Below, piece after piece: positions 19,375 through 29,796 of a stretch of 64,000 nucleotides of DNA (positions within the stretch are counted from its first letter, which is position 1; the number at the start of each line of letters is the position of its first letter). The notes beneath the pieces were generated by a model that was not told where the DNA came from, made no database searches, and worked only from the letters and a program-made list of their open reading frames with translations. Origin of the DNA: Colwellia piezophila ATCC BAA-637. Lineage in GTDB: Bacteria > Pseudomonadota > Gammaproteobacteria > Enterobacterales > Alteromonadaceae. The DNA is taken from positions 124,001-188,000 of the forward strand of contig NZ_KB905171.1 in assembly GCF_000378625.1 (NCBI RefSeq), in the 5' to 3' direction. A program made the position numbers and the translations under genes.

Positions 19375-19953
19375 TTAGTAATATGAATGGTCACCACGTT
19401 CATGCTGGGTGGCATCTTTAACGCCTTTAATCTCGCCCGCCATTAACTCGACCAATTGCTTTTCAATGCCATCTTTTACCGTGACATCAATTTGTGCACA
19501 ACCATTACAGCCACCACCAAATTGTAGTACCGCATAACCATCGTCAGTAACTTCCACTAAAGTACATTCGCCACCATGACCGGCTAATTGAGGATTCACT
19601 TCAGCTTGTAAAAAGTAATGTACGCGTTCAAATAACGGCGCGTCATCAGCTACTTTACGTAACTTAGCGTTAGGCGCTTTTAATGTTAGTTGTGAGCCCA
19701 TTTGATCGGTAGTGAAATCAATTTCCGCGTCGGCTAAAAAGCCTTTACTATCGGCATCAACCATCGCTGAGAAACCGTCAAAAGGAATTTCAATATCATC
19801 GGCTTCAACCGCGTCAGGCGGACAGTATGAAACACCACACTCAGCTTTCGCTGTGCCTGGATTTACTACAAAAACGCGAATATGCGTACCTTCAGCTTGT
19901 TGTGAAAGTAAGTTAATAAAATGCTTTTGAGCATTCTCTGAAATACTGATCAT
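19375..19953 (-). CDS. nfuA: Fe/S biogenesis protein NfuA
   Basis: NfuA carries [4Fe-4S] clusters to apoproteins, especially under oxidative or iron stress. It has 192 residues, the usual length. An N-terminal degenerate A-type domain is followed by a Nfu domain with C149 and C152 in [13 protein letters not shown]. In E. coli the cluster is bioH-gntX-nfuA; here an M14 peptidase separates nfuA from comF/bioH. Confidence 0.96.
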   Translation of the reverse strand: MISISENAQKHFINLLSQQAEGTHIRVFVVNPGTAKAECGVSYCPPDAVEADDIEIPFDGFSAMVDADSKGFLADAEIDFTTDQMGSQLTLKAPNAKLRKVADDAPLFERVHYFLQAEVNPQLAGHGGECTLVEVTDDGYAVLQFGGGCNGCAQIDVTVKDGIEKQLVELMAGEIKGVKDATQHERGDHSYY

Positions 19954-20123
19954 TATTTAAATTCTCTTTGCTCTCAGATACTCGCCCAATTAAATACAAA
20001 AGGGATTAATACCTGACTGTTTTACTCAAGTATGGCTATTTTACTCTGCTATTTAGTTATGTGCTAATGATTTTTGCGCTTTTGTTTGATACTTTAGGGC
20101 TGTCAAAAAAAGAGGCCATCTAG

Positions 20124-22700
20124 ATGTTACTGATACGAATTCTAATTATTTCATTCACCCTACTCTGTGCTACGTTACTTAGTGCTATGCCCGTGCAAGA
20201 TTACTTACCTAAAAGTAGTCAATTAAATAGTGCTATTCCCTTACCTAGCAGTAGCTTAGGCTTTGAAATTGGCCAACGCCATGTCAGGTATGATCAGCTC
20301 AAAAGTTATTTTCATCTGCTAGCTGAAAGTTCTGAACGGGTAAATATTACCTCGATGGGGAAAACAGCCCAGCACCGCGACCAATTATTAGTGACCATTT
20401 CAAGTCCTAAAAACTTAGCTAATTTAACTAAAATACTGAGTGAACGTGATTTATTGTCTGCTCAGAAAAATCAGTTAAAAAAACAAAAATCAGCTGATGC
20501 CCCCTTAGTTATTTGGCTCGGTTATAGTGTTCACGGTGATGAAATTAGTGGTGCTAACGCCGCCATGGTCGTTGCCTATTACTTAGCCGCTAACAATGAA
20601 GAGAAAATGACAGAATTACTTGCCAATACTGTCATTGTATTAGAGCCAAGTATGAATCCTGATGGCATGGATAGATTTGTAAACTGGGTTAGTACCTACC
20701 GCAACTCAACTGATAATAACGATGCTAATCATATGGAACATCATCAAGGTTGGATTAGTGGGCGCACTAATCACTTTTGGTTTGATTTAAATAGAGATTG
20801 GTTATTACTTTCTCAACAAGAGAGTCAACAAAGGCTTAAATATTTCCATCAATACCAACCACATGTCATTGGTGATTTTCATGAAATGAGTCACAACAGT
20901 AGTTACTTTTTTCAACCCGGTATTCCAAGCCGCACTCACCCACTAACACCGAAAAGAAATATTGAGCTAACCAAAATATTAGCCACTTTTCATGCTGCCG
21001 CTTTTGATAAACAACAACGTCTTTATTACAGTGAAGAAAATTTCGATGATTTTTATTATGGTAAAGGTTCAACCTACCCTGATGTTAATGGCAGTATCGG
21101 ACTGTTGTTTGAACAAGCTAGCGCTAGAGGAATGCAGCAGCAAGGTCTTAATGGCTTAGTGACTCTTGAGTTTGGTATCAAAAATCATGTGACCACCTCA
21201 CTTTCAACCATTAATGGTGCTTGGCAAAACCGTCAACAATTAAAACAATACCGCAGTGATTTTTACCGACAGAGTACAAAACTGGCCAAAAAAGAGAACT
21301 TTTCTGGGTATTTATTACATGAAGACAAAGACACCTATCGCCTCAATGCTTTTCTAGACAAATTAGCTCAGCATAAAATTAACGTTTACCCACTAAGCGC
21401 TGACTTTGAATTTCAAGATAAAAAGTACCCTAAAGGCAGCAGTTATTATGTACCGCTTGCTCAAGCACAATTTCGTTTGATTCAAGCTTTATTTAATCAA
21501 CAAAAAGACTTTGAAGATAATACTTTCTATGATGTTTCCGGCTGGACTATGCCATTGGCAATGAACATTGAAAGTAAAAAAGTAAAACGAACTCGTGGAC
21601 TAAAACTAGCGAAACAAGCGTGGTCTAAACCAACGATTGATACGGCAAGTAATACGATAGAGCCTGCTTATGCTTATGTTTTTGAATGGCACCACTTCTT
21701 AGCGCCAAAACTACTCAATAACTTATTGGCTCAGCAAGTTAAAGCCAAAGTGGCCACTAAGCCATTTACTAGCTTAATCAATGGTAACCGTAAGCATTTT
21801 GCTGCCGGCAGCATAGTCATTCCAGCAGGTATTCAACAAAGTAAAAACTGGCAAGCAAACTTACAGTCTGCCAGCAATGACGTGGGCATTATTGTGCATC
21901 ATATCAACACAGGTTTAACGATAAAAGGCGTTGATATAGGTAGTAGCTCATTCAAACTTATTAACCAAGCTAAAACCTTATTGTTAGGCGGTGCCGGTAT
22001 TTCTCAGTACGAAGCAGGACAAATACGCTTTTACCTTGATGAAACACTCAATATTCCACTATCCATTATCGACCACAGTAAACTAGGACGTGTTGATTTA
22101 TCCCGTTACAGCCATATAATTTTGGTTGATGGTAATTATAAGCATGTCACCGAGGAAACAGCTGAGCAGTTAACTCAATGGGTTAAGCGAGGCGGTGTGA
22201 TTATCGGCCAGAAACGTGCAGCGTTATGGTTGGCAAAACAAGAAATATTACGTACTCGCTTTGTTAAAAAGGAAGAGATAAATGATCTTTTTGATCATGA
22301 TAACCTCAGCTATCAAGATAAAGAAAGTCTCGCTAGTCGCAAACGTATTGCTGGCGCTATCTTCCAAGTAGAGTTAGATACTAGTCATCCACTCGCTTAT
22401 GGTTATCAGCAAAAGTTATTGCCGGTATTTCGTAATAGCAATTTGATTATGGAACATCCTCAACAACCCTTCGTTACCGTAGCCCGATATACGCCAAAGC
22501 CTCTACTCAGTGGCTATACCGATAAAAACTTAGTCAACCGCTTAGCCCATAATGCTGCCATTGTCGCCCACAATGTTGGTAAGGGAAGAGTCATTGCGAC
22601 TACTGAAGTACTCGCTTTTAGAGGTTATTGGTACGGTAGCGCTAAATTACTCGCTAACAGCTTATTTTTCAGTAAAGTGTTTTCTACGCCTTATAAGTAA
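20124..22700 (+). CDS. Secreted M14 family zinc carboxypeptidase
   Basis: It has 858 residues with a signal peptide (1-22). The M14 zinc site reads HGDE (SVHGDEISGAN, near residue 137), and a later histidine in FDLNRDWLLLSQ/GDFHEMSHNSS. NPDGMDRF is the substrate-side motif. A glutamate in TLEFGIKNH may be the catalytic base. The C-terminal half has a glutamine-amidotransferase-like region (ILVDGNYKHVTEE, GVIIGQ). It is far larger than digestive carboxypeptidases (about 310 residues), as in other marine M14 proteins. It probably degrades peptides outside the cytoplasm. Confidence 0.88.
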   Translation: MLLIRILIISFTLLCATLLSAMPVQDYLPKSSQLNSAIPLPSSSLGFEIGQRHVRYDQLKSYFHLLAESSERVNITSMGKTAQHRDQLLVTISSPKNLANLTKILSERDLLSAQKNQLKKQKSADAPLVIWLGYSVHGDEISGANAAMVVAYYLAANNEEKMTELLANTVIVLEPSMNPDGMDRFVNWVSTYRNSTDNNDANHMEHHQGWISGRTNHFWFDLNRDWLLLSQQESQQRLKYFHQYQPHVIGDFHEMSHNSSYFFQPGIPSRTHPLTPKRNIELTKILATFHAAAFDKQQRLYYSEENFDDFYYGKGSTYPDVNGSIGLLFEQASARGMQQQGLNGLVTLEFGIKNHVTTSLSTINGAWQNRQQLKQYRSDFYRQSTKLAKKENFSGYLLHEDKDTYRLNAFLDKLAQHKINVYPLSADFEFQDKKYPKGSSYYVPLAQAQFRLIQALFNQQKDFEDNTFYDVSGWTMPLAMNIESKKVKRTRGLKLAKQAWSKPTIDTASNTIEPAYAYVFEWHHFLAPKLLNNLLAQQVKAKVATKPFTSLINGNRKHFAAGSIVIPAGIQQSKNWQANLQSASNDVGIIVHHINTGLTIKGVDIGSSSFKLINQAKTLLLGGAGISQYEAGQIRFYLDETLNIPLSIIDHSKLGRVDLSRYSHIILVDGNYKHVTEETAEQLTQWVKRGGVIIGQKRAALWLAKQEILRTRFVKKEEINDLFDHDNLSYQDKESLASRKRIAGAIFQVELDTSHPLAYGYQQKLLPVFRNSNLIMEHPQQPFVTVARYTPKPLLSGYTDKNLVNRLAHNAAIVAHNVGKGRVIATTEVLAFRGYWYGSAKLLANSLFFSKVFSTPYK

Positions 22701-22742
22701 GTATTAGAAATTCCCCAAGTAGGCTGCAGTCCAAATGAGTTT

Positions 22743-23510
22743 TTACTTATCTTGGGTTTTAGGTAAGGTTAAACAGACTGTGACTAAGGTCACAGTCTCC
22801 ACTCCTGATTTTTTCAATAATTTACTGATTTCGCTTACCGTAGTCCCTGTGGTGACCACATCATCAATAATCAATACATGCTTGATGTGGCTAGCTACCC
22901 TCCCTTGTAAAGCAAAGGCATTGGCTAAGTTTTTTCTGCGCTGGCTACCGGTTTTCCCCATCTGACTATCATTATTTTTTATTCGCACGACAAGCTTAGC
23001 ATCATAGGGTAAAGCCAATTGATTGCTAAAAAATTTAGCGATAAGGTGTGCTTGGTTATAACCACGGACTTGCCACTTTTTAATATGTAAGGGCACGGAT
23101 AACACTAGGTCAACAGGTTTGATGCTGTGCTTTGCTGTTAATGCTTGCCACTGAGCAACTAGCAAGGCACTAAATAATGGCGCTAACTCAAAGCGGCCCG
23201 AATATTTTAACTGCGCTAGCCATTGGGTAAAGGGATACCTATAAGGTGACAAAGCAAAGAGCCTTTCAAAGTGAATATTTGGCATCGCCCGTTGAATAGC
23301 AGGCCAACTGAGTAAGTTACCTGAGACGATACTTTGGTTAAAGTAAGGTAAATCGTTGACACAACATTGGCAGAGTAATGCTTGTGGCAGTGAGTAGCCA
23401 AGCAAGTCGCTATTGTTAACGTTACCGCCACATAAATCACAGCAACTAATACTTTTAAGGGTATCGGTGTAATAGCGCTTAAATTGCTTTAAATCGAGCA
23501 GCCATGCCAT
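22743..23510 (-). CDS. comF: ComF family phosphoribosyltransferase-like protein
   Basis: It has 255 residues with an N-terminal zinc-binding segment (CCDLCGG, CQCC) and a C-terminal PRTase fold. The PRPP-binding motif is VLIIDDVVTTGTT near residue 215. ComF/GntX proteins are needed for DNA uptake in several bacteria. It is divergent from bioH by 71 bp, as in E. coli gntX-bioH. Confidence 0.9.
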   Translation of the reverse strand: MAWLLDLKQFKRYYTDTLKSISCCDLCGGNVNNSDLLGYSLPQALLCQCCVNDLPYFNQSIVSGNLLSWPAIQRAMPNIHFERLFALSPYRYPFTQWLAQLKYSGRFELAPLFSALLVAQWQALTAKHSIKPVDLVLSVPLHIKKWQVRGYNQAHLIAKFFSNQLALPYDAKLVVRIKNNDSQMGKTGSQRRKNLANAFALQGRVASHIKHVLIIDDVVTTGTTVSEISKLLKKSGVETVTLVTVCLTLPKTQDK

Positions 23511-23581
23511 CTTGCTTTCCTTTTGCTATCAGCTGATATGATATAAACTACTGTTTTGATTTTTATAGTGCAGTTATAAGC

Positions 23582-24406
23582 ATGGCAAAAAGCTTAACAT
23601 TTTCCACATTTCCCGCTAACAGTGAACTTAACAAAGATGCCATTCCTATTATTCTTATTCATGGTTGGGGCTTAAACTCGGGTGTATGGCAACCCTTACT
23701 GGAATTATTTAACAAAAATGGCACCCGTAATTACCAGTTCCTGACCATTGATTTACCCGGCTATGGCAGTAATAGCATGGTTGAAATTGCCCCCTACACT
23801 TTAGCCAATATTTGCCAGGAAATTGAGCAAACGATTGAGCAACCTGCTATCTACCTTGGTTGGTCATTGGGCGGCTTAGTCGCCACTGAAATGTCATTGC
23901 AGTACCCTGAAAAGGTATTGGCATTGATCACCGTAGCTAGTAGCCCATACTTTGTCGAACAACCACAACATAGCTGGCCAGGTATAAAGGAAAGTGTGTT
24001 GGCAAACTTCCATCAACAATTAGCACAAGATACCGAAAAAACCATCAAAGGTTTCTTAAAAATTCAAGCCATGGGTAGCCCCCACATTCGACAAGACTTA
24101 AAACTTATTACTCAACTAGTGATGGCACATAACCTACCCAATCAGCAAACGTTAGCTGACTCCCTTAGATTGCTGAGTCACTGTGATCTACGCCAACAGT
24201 TAGCCCGTATCAAGCAACCCTTTTTGCGTTTATATGGCCATAACGATAGCTTGGTACCTAAAGTCGTAATAGAACAGATCAACACGTTAGCACCGTCTAG
24301 TGAGCAGTATTTATTTGAACACGCCTCTCATGCGCCATTTATTTCTCATCTGGATGACTTTCATCAAGTATTAGTGGCTTGGCTAGCTGAAAATTTCAAC
24401 GAGTAA
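23582..24406 (+). CDS. bioH: Pimeloyl-ACP methyl ester esterase BioH
   Basis: BioH cleaves the methyl ester of pimeloyl-ACP to end the synthesis of the biotin precursor. The 274-residue alpha/beta hydrolase has the nucleophile elbow GWSLGG (Ser near 98), an aspartate in GHNDSLVP and a histidine in HASHAPFIS. HGWGLNSGVW near residue 27 forms the oxyanion hole region. Divergence from comF supports the call; no other biotin gene is nearby. Confidence 0.9.
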   Translation: MAKSLTFSTFPANSELNKDAIPIILIHGWGLNSGVWQPLLELFNKNGTRNYQFLTIDLPGYGSNSMVEIAPYTLANICQEIEQTIEQPAIYLGWSLGGLVATEMSLQYPEKVLALITVASSPYFVEQPQHSWPGIKESVLANFHQQLAQDTEKTIKGFLKIQAMGSPHIRQDLKLITQLVMAHNLPNQQTLADSLRLLSHCDLRQQLARIKQPFLRLYGHNDSLVPKVVIEQINTLAPSSEQYLFEHASHAPFISHLDDFHQVLVAWLAENFNE

Positions 24407-24502
24407 AATAGCGGGTAATTGCTTTATTCAGTGACAACTTCAGCTTTACTTTATTATCTTTTAGGTTAATAATTAACCAATACAACTTAGGGAGGATTAC
24501 CC

Positions 24503-24808
24503 GTGGAAATACCATCTGCATTTAATTCAGGGGTACAAGGCTTACAAAATGCGAGAGCAACAGCGGAGCAAGCGGCTGTTGATATTGTAGCGAGTACAAC
24601 CTTGGGTGCTGAGCAGCAAAGAAGTTCAGTCAGTAATATTGGCGAAGTAAATACTGAAGTGACGAATCAAATCGAGAATCAAGAATTACCCGATTTAAAC
24701 CAAGCAATCGTCAAGTTAAAAGTCGCTGAATTTCAAGCTAAAGCTGCTATAGAAGTCATTAAAAGTGCTGATGACTCACTGGGCACCTTGCTTGATGTAA
24801 CCGCCTAA
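24503..24808 (+). CDS. Small FlgC/rod-like protein
   Basis: It has 101 residues from GTG at 24503 with a strong GGGAGG upstream. The N-terminus (EIPSAFNSGVQGLQNA) and C-terminus (KLKVAEFQAKAAIEVIKSADDSLGTLLD) look like the two helical ends of flagellar rod/hook proteins such as FlgC, with almost nothing in between. No flagellar genes are nearby. It lies 75 bp before an SprA-like gene and may be cotranscribed. The similarity is seen; the role is unknown. Confidence 0.65.
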   Translation: MEIPSAFNSGVQGLQNARATAEQAAVDIVASTTLGAEQQRSSVSNIGEVNTEVTNQIENQELPDLNQAIVKLKVAEFQAKAAIEVIKSADDSLGTLLDVTA

Positions 24809-24883
24809 CAGTACTGAGCAACAGGTACTGAACATCTGCCGTTGGATAACTAGCTTTTATTTATTGGTTAATCATTAATTGTT

Positions 24884-25885
24884 ATGAATATCACTCCGCA
24901 TACCACAAGTTTACCCTTAGCAACCGTGGTCAATCCACCTACGGAGGGCTTACGTCGTGAGAATCATCAGCGTGAAATTATTACCCAAGTTACCGCAACT
25001 AACCCTGCAGTTGCTGAAAAGGCTGTCGCTTCAGATAAAGAACGCGCTCGTACCCCCGCCCAAGTCAATGAACAAGTCGACTTTGCTAATTTAAGAAAAC
25101 AAACCGACCAGGCGGCCACCTCTATAACCGAGCAAGAACACCAACAAGGCGCGAAGGAAGGTAACCCTCAACATAATCCACAGCAAGATGAGCAAAGTGC
25201 TCAGCATGAAACTCCTGAAAGTGACCAAGATAGTGAAAGCGCTAAACAAGCACATGCCGATGAAACACTTATCAATCAACTACAAAAAAGAGATAAAGAA
25301 GTCAGAACACATGAGTTAGCTCATGCTACGGTTGGCGGTGCTGCGACTGGTTCCCCTGCTTATACTTTTGAAATTGGCCCTGATGGAAAAAAATATGCGG
25401 TTGGAGGCGAGGTTGCTGTCGACTTAAGCAGTGTTGCCGGTGATCCACAGGCGACCATAACTAAAATGAAAAAAGTACATGCCGCGGCGTTAGCACCAAC
25501 CAACCCGTCAATTCAGGACACTCGAGTTGCCGCTAATGCAGCAAAAATCATACTCGCAGCGCAATCTGAGCTACTTGCACTAAACAGTAACCTAGCGCCT
25601 GAAACTCATATTAGCAGTGCGTCAAATCTCAACGCTAGTGCGACTTTAAACGAAGATTATATCGATGAAAGCAATGAGTTTGACGCGTTGATGAATCAAA
25701 CGTTATCTGCACAAGAGGCAGTTATTTCTAGTGCCTCAAAGCACAAGTTCGCAACGTCTCAAAGTAATAATAAAGTACAGTCTAATGAAGTATTACAACG
25801 TGCACACCGCATCGAAACTTTTTACTTTAAGGTAAGCCAAGGTTATGAAAAATCTGATAACTTTCAGTTTGAATTGACAGCGTAA
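24884..25885 (+). CDS. SprA-related metalloprotease-like protein
   Basis: It has 333 residues. The central segment (about 130-220) matches the SprA-related family: KEVRTHELAHATVGGAATGSPAYTFE has an HELAH zinc motif (H-E-x-x-H), followed by YAVGGEVAVDLSS and a helical VAANAAKIILAAQ. The N-terminal 120 residues are Gln/Glu/Ser-rich and disordered-looking. No signal peptide is evident. This is a putative zinc protease of unknown target. Pairing with the FlgC-like gene suggests a shared function. Confidence 0.78.
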   Translation: MNITPHTTSLPLATVVNPPTEGLRRENHQREIITQVTATNPAVAEKAVASDKERARTPAQVNEQVDFANLRKQTDQAATSITEQEHQQGAKEGNPQHNPQQDEQSAQHETPESDQDSESAKQAHADETLINQLQKRDKEVRTHELAHATVGGAATGSPAYTFEIGPDGKKYAVGGEVAVDLSSVAGDPQATITKMKKVHAAALAPTNPSIQDTRVAANAAKIILAAQSELLALNSNLAPETHISSASNLNASATLNEDYIDESNEFDALMNQTLSAQEAVISSASKHKFATSQSNNKVQSNEVLQRAHRIETFYFKVSQGYEKSDNFQFELTA

Positions 25886-25891
25886 AAAGTT

Positions 25892-26548
25892 CTACGCTGT
25901 CTCCCCTTCTTTTTGATACCTTTGCTGATATACATCACGAGCTTGATTAAGCTCACTAATCGCATGCGCTTTAGTATAAGGACGTAACACTACTAATATC
26001 TTCAGTACCCCTTGATAAAATACTGAATCATTAACTTCGTTAACTATGGTCTGGGTTTGATGAAAACTCACCCAAAAAGTATTAATCAGACGTAATATGC
26101 TGACAATATCAGCTAAGTCCTCATCGGCAAAGTCAATAAAATCAGCGGCTCTTAAAGAGAGAAGTAACTGACTAACACGCTCTGAAATAGACTGTTGAAC
26201 TTCAACATACTTTTCCCGCAAACTAGGATTTTTATCCAATAGTACCGGTAAGTTGCTATAAAAGAAGCGAAACTTCATTGTAGTTTGGAAAACTGAATCC
26301 ATATAGAGCACAAGCGAATCAAGTGGTTTTAATTCTGTTGGCAGCTTAGGTAAAGTATCTAGCAGTAAACGACGAGCATATTCTTCATAAATAGATAAGA
26401 TAATATCTTCTTTATTACGAAAGTGATAATAGAGGTTACCAGGGCTAATGGCTAAGTGGGCAGCAATATGATTAGTGGTGACATTGCGCTCTCCTTGCTC
26501 ATTAAATAATTCAATACTGGCTTGGATTATTTTATCGCGGGTTTTCAT
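25892..26548 (-). CDS. TetR family transcriptional regulator
   Basis: The ATG at 26548 (MKTRDKII) gives 218 residues; a GTG at 26563 is in frame but sits in what looks like the ribosome site (GTGAGAAG). The N-terminal helix-turn-helix is clear: NVTTNHIAAHLAISPGNLYYHFRNKEDI. The C-terminal ligand domain is not recognisable. It is convergent with the SprA-like gene (6 bp) and divergent from coaD. An imperfect dyad, agtatattt...aaatact (26605-26634), in the shared gap could be its operator. Confidence 0.88.
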   Translation of the reverse strand: MKTRDKIIQASIELFNEQGERNVTTNHIAAHLAISPGNLYYHFRNKEDIILSIYEEYARRLLLDTLPKLPTELKPLDSLVLYMDSVFQTTMKFRFFYSNLPVLLDKNPSLREKYVEVQQSISERVSQLLLSLRAADFIDFADEDLADIVSILRLINTFWVSFHQTQTIVNEVNDSVFYQGVLKILVVLRPYTKAHAISELNQARDVYQQRYQKEGETA

Positions 26549-26759
26549 GCAGCTACTTCTCACTTGATTTGATTAAAACTAGTTCAATAATACTATCAAA
26601 ATTCAGTATATTTAAAGTGTTTTGAGTAAATACTTTAAGATATTTTACTTTTTATTGTGACTAATTTTTCAATTTTGTTGATTATCCACGGTTTAAAAGA
26701 CTATTAGCGAGTATAAATACTTGTCACTATGTCACATCTAATATTACAATAATGTTTAA

Positions 26760-27257
<498 letters not shown>

Positions 27258-27259
27258 GA

Positions 27260-28075
27260 TTATTCTTGTTGGCAGTTCGGGCAAAAAACCGAACTGCGAT
27301 TAGATTGTCTAATTTCTTCTAACTTGGTCTGGCAAGTAAGGCACTCTTGCCCTGCTCGACCATATACCTTCAGTGACTGGGCAAAATATCCCGGACGACC
27401 ATCTGCTTGGGTAAAGTCTTTCAACGTTGTGCCACCTTGCGCAATAGCCGCACTCAGCACTTTTTTAATGATATCTGTTAACTTATCCAACCTTTGCTCA
27501 TTGATAACTCCGGCTTTTGTGGTAGGTAAAATACCCGCTTGGAACAGCGCTTCATTAGCATAAATATTACCAACACCAACGACAATATGATTATTCATTA
27601 AAAATGTTTTAATAGGGACTTTTCTCTTTTTAGCTTTACTAAACAAGTATCCCGCACAAAAATCATCACTCAGTGGCTCTGGCCCCAACTTCGTCAATAA
27701 GCCAAGTTCATCTTGATCATTAGCCAACCATAATACTGCACCGAAACGTCTAGGATCATTTAACCTTAATACTTTTCCGTGCTGAAAAACCAAATCAAAG
27801 TGATCATGTTTAGCCACAGGCGTATCTTGCTCAATGACCCTGATAGTACCTGACATACCTAAGTGCAACAGTAAAGTACCCGTTGAAAAGCGCAGTAAGA
27901 GGTATTTAGCACGTCGTTCGACCTTAAGTACCGATAACCCTACTACCGAATGTACTTCATCGGGGATAGGCCACCGTAGGCGGCTATTACGAACTACCAC
28001 CTGACTGACTTGCTGATTGACAATATGAGGACTAATACCTAGACGGCATACTTCGACTTCAGGTAATTCTGGCAT
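27260..28075 (-). CDS. mutM: Formamidopyrimidine-DNA glycosylase MutM (Fpg)
   Basis: MutM removes 8-oxoguanine and formamidopyrimidines and nicks the DNA. It has 271 residues. The catalytic N-terminus PELPEVE (P2, E3) is present, with [12 protein letters not shown] in the helix-two-turn-helix region. A C-terminal zinc finger is formed by CLTCQ...FCPNC. The conserved Lys sits in [11 protein letters not shown]. The gene is followed upstream by repeat copy B. Confidence 0.97.
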   Translation of the reverse strand: MPELPEVEVCRLGISPHIVNQQVSQVVVRNSRLRWPIPDEVHSVVGLSVLKVERRAKYLLLRFSTGTLLLHLGMSGTIRVIEQDTPVAKHDHFDLVFQHGKVLRLNDPRRFGAVLWLANDQDELGLLTKLGPEPLSDDFCAGYLFSKAKKRKVPIKTFLMNNHIVVGVGNIYANEALFQAGILPTTKAGVINEQRLDKLTDIIKKVLSAAIAQGGTTLKDFTQADGRPGYFAQSLKVYGRAGQECLTCQTKLEEIRQSNRSSVFCPNCQQE

Positions 28076-28117
28076 AATTTCTTCTTATTCAAGCCATGCC
28101 TTATTGAATCATGGCTA

Positions 28118-28380
28118 TACCAAGTACATTAATTTATTGACCACTTAGCGAGAATTTAAAGGCTTAGAGGCAAGGCATTGATTGAAGAGAATGGTTATTC
28201 CCTTGTCAAAATCAATAACGATGCATGTAAGCCTTTTAAACTCGCCCTTTGGGAGTTTATCAGCAATCTGATAACTGCACAGAATTAAAGAAATATAGAA
28301 TAACTATGTTTAAGTAATTTTGCTTGTTCTTAGCTCGCTAATATAACTCTAAGTTGATCAATATATTAGTGTAATTGGTA
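28118..28380 (+). repeat. MITE-like repeat family 1, full-length copy B
   Basis: This 263 bp element runs from TACCAAGTACATTAA to TTAGTGTAATTGGTA, whose reverse complement is TACCAATTACACTAA, giving about 15 bp imperfect terminal inverted repeats. It aligns end to end with copy A at 7664-7925. Its right end abuts the stop codon of the next gene (28381). It fills the gap between mutM and that gene and has no coding potential. Confidence 0.85.
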
Positions 28381-28881
28381 TTAAAAGCTAGTGGGGATTA
28401 ATTGTTGAGTTAATGCCGCAGGTAGGGCTAACCAACGGTTATGTTGCTGCTGAAATATTAATAACTGGTCATGAAGTGGATATAAAGTGAAATCTCGCGC
28501 TTGTTCCTCTCCGGCCAAGGCAATTTTCACCGTAATAGCATGGTCATTAGCAATGATAATTTCTGCTGCTTGCACTAAACCAGTGCTCTGTTGCCAAGCA
28601 AACATCAGTTGTTCAATTTGTTGATCTGTTTTTCCCAGTATTACGCCTTTAGTCGTTAGCTGCCAACTGCGTCCAATACGTTCAAATAAGATTCGCTCAC
28701 CGCCAGGAAAATCCATGGTTAACGTTAAAATAACGCTATGTAGAGGAAGAATTGACTGCTCGGCATGATTGTCATCTGTTGCCGTTGGAAAGAGCTTCTC
28801 ATTAGTAGCATTGATTAATAAAATTATTATCATCACAGAAAAGATAATGACATTGTTCCATCCTGTCCTAGATAACTTCAT
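28381..28881 (-). CDS. Hypothetical membrane-anchored protein
   Basis: I do not recognise it. It has 166 residues: an N-terminal helix (NVIIFSVMIIILLINA, residues 10-25) with a basic start (KLSRTGW), then a periplasmic domain of alternating beta strands (VILTLTMDFP, ILFERIGRSWQL, HAITVKIALAG). This fits a single-pass anchor with a lipoprotein-like beta fold. It stands alone between mutM and rpmG. Confidence 0.7.
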   Translation of the reverse strand: MKLSRTGWNNVIIFSVMIIILLINATNEKLFPTATDDNHAEQSILPLHSVILTLTMDFPGGERILFERIGRSWQLTTKGVILGKTDQQIEQLMFAWQQSTGLVQAAEIIIANDHAITVKIALAGEEQARDFTLYPLHDQLLIFQQQHNRWLALPAALTQQLIPTSF

Positions 28882-28929
28882 ATAACCGTTCCAATCAATT
28901 TAGTAATTACATCATACTTAACTTTTTAC

Positions 28930-29002
28930 AAAATAGCGCGTACTGCAATCAATGCCCTATCTCTAATACTTTTAACTCTCGCTGAGTGAAAAGAAACTTA
29001 TT
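28930..29002 (-). repeat. MITE-like family 1, diverged partial copy F
   Basis: In reverse orientation this reads taagtttcttttcactcagcg, then ttaaaag and ggcattgattgca, matching the left part of copies A and B (taagttatttcccactcagcg...). The terminus and the right half are missing. Confidence 0.55.
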
Positions 29003-29065
29003 GGCATTGATATTCTTTCACACCCAAAGGTTGACCTTTAAGGTCAGTGCATGGATAGCACGCAT

Positions 29066-29093
29066 AAAAAAGCCCGGTTAAAAACCGGGCTTT
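29066..29093 (-). terminator. Terminator of rpmB-rpmG
   Basis: Inverted repeat aagcccggtt-aaa-aaccgggctt; on the minus strand the GC-rich stem is followed by TTTTTT. It lies about 20 bp past the rpmG stop. Confidence 0.9.
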
Positions 29094-29111
29094 TAGTAGA
29101 AATAAAATTAA

Positions 29112-29267
29112 TTACTTAATTTTAGCTTCTTTATACATTACGTGCTTGCGAATGGTTGGATCAAACTTTTTGATTTCCATTTTCTCAGGCATAGTCTTTT
29201 TATTCTTATCAGTAGTATAAAAATGACCAGTACCAGCACTAGAAACTAAACGAATTTTATCGCGCAT
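29112..29267 (-). CDS. rpmG: 50S ribosomal protein L33
   Basis: L33 binds 23S rRNA near the E site. It is 51 residues, starting [19 protein letters not shown] and ending MYKEAKIK. No zinc-binding cysteines are present, so it is the cysteine-free (C-minus) form, as in enterics. Start ATG is at 29267 with AAGGAAA upstream. It lies 21 bp after rpmB, the standard rpmBG order. Confidence 0.97.
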   Translation of the reverse strand: MRDKIRLVSSAGTGHFYTTDKNKKTMPEKMEIKKFDPTIRKHVMYKEAKIK

Positions 29268-29288
29268 AGTATTTTCCTTAGAAAGTTA

Positions 29289-29525
29289 TTAAACTTTTTC
29301 GCCACGGGCACGGATGTCTGCTAAAACAACATCAATACCTTTTTTATCGATAATACGCATTCCTTTCGGAGTTAAACGTAATTTAACGAAACGATTTTCA
29401 CTCTCAACCCAAAAACGGTGAGATTGAAGGTTAGGTAAAAAACGACGACGAGTCGCGTTTCTTGCGTGAGAACGGTTGTTTCCAACCATTGGCACTTTGC
29501 CTGTTACTTGGCAAACTTTAGACAT
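29289..29525 (-). CDS. rpmB: 50S ribosomal protein L28
   Basis: It has 78 residues with the L28 signature: [28 protein letters not shown], then [13 protein letters not shown] and a C-terminal [16 protein letters not shown]. The length is identical to the E. coli protein. First gene of rpmB-rpmG. Confidence 0.98.
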   Translation of the reverse strand: MSKVCQVTGKVPMVGNNRSHARNATRRRFLPNLQSHRFWVESENRFVKLRLTPKGMRIIDKKGIDVVLADIRARGEKV

Positions 29526-29605
29526 GTGAGTACTCCAATTTTAATTTCAGCTCGAGCTATATTTTCCCCAAGACCGTCGCCTCGGGATCCTGAAAAAGGT
29601 GGCAT

Positions 29606-29611
29606 ATTATA
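29606..29611 (-). promoter_or_regulatory. Probable -10 element of rpmB
   Basis: The minus strand carries TATAAT about 80 bp before rpmB, followed by a G/C-rich leader start (GGATCCCGAGGCG), a pattern typical of stringently controlled ribosomal protein promoters. The -35 is weak. Confidence 0.45.
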
Positions 29612-29796
29612 GAGAAACTGAATAATTAATACTAGCTTTAAAAGAAAAATACTCAAAAAACTGTACTTATTATTAAGTTTCAGGAAGTTAACTAGAAAAT
29701 ACAGAGAAAAAACTCACCATAATAGTGAATTTTCGACTAATTTTTGTCTTGTTCGAGGATAAAAACCCAACAAACTTCAGTAAAACAAATGGAAAA

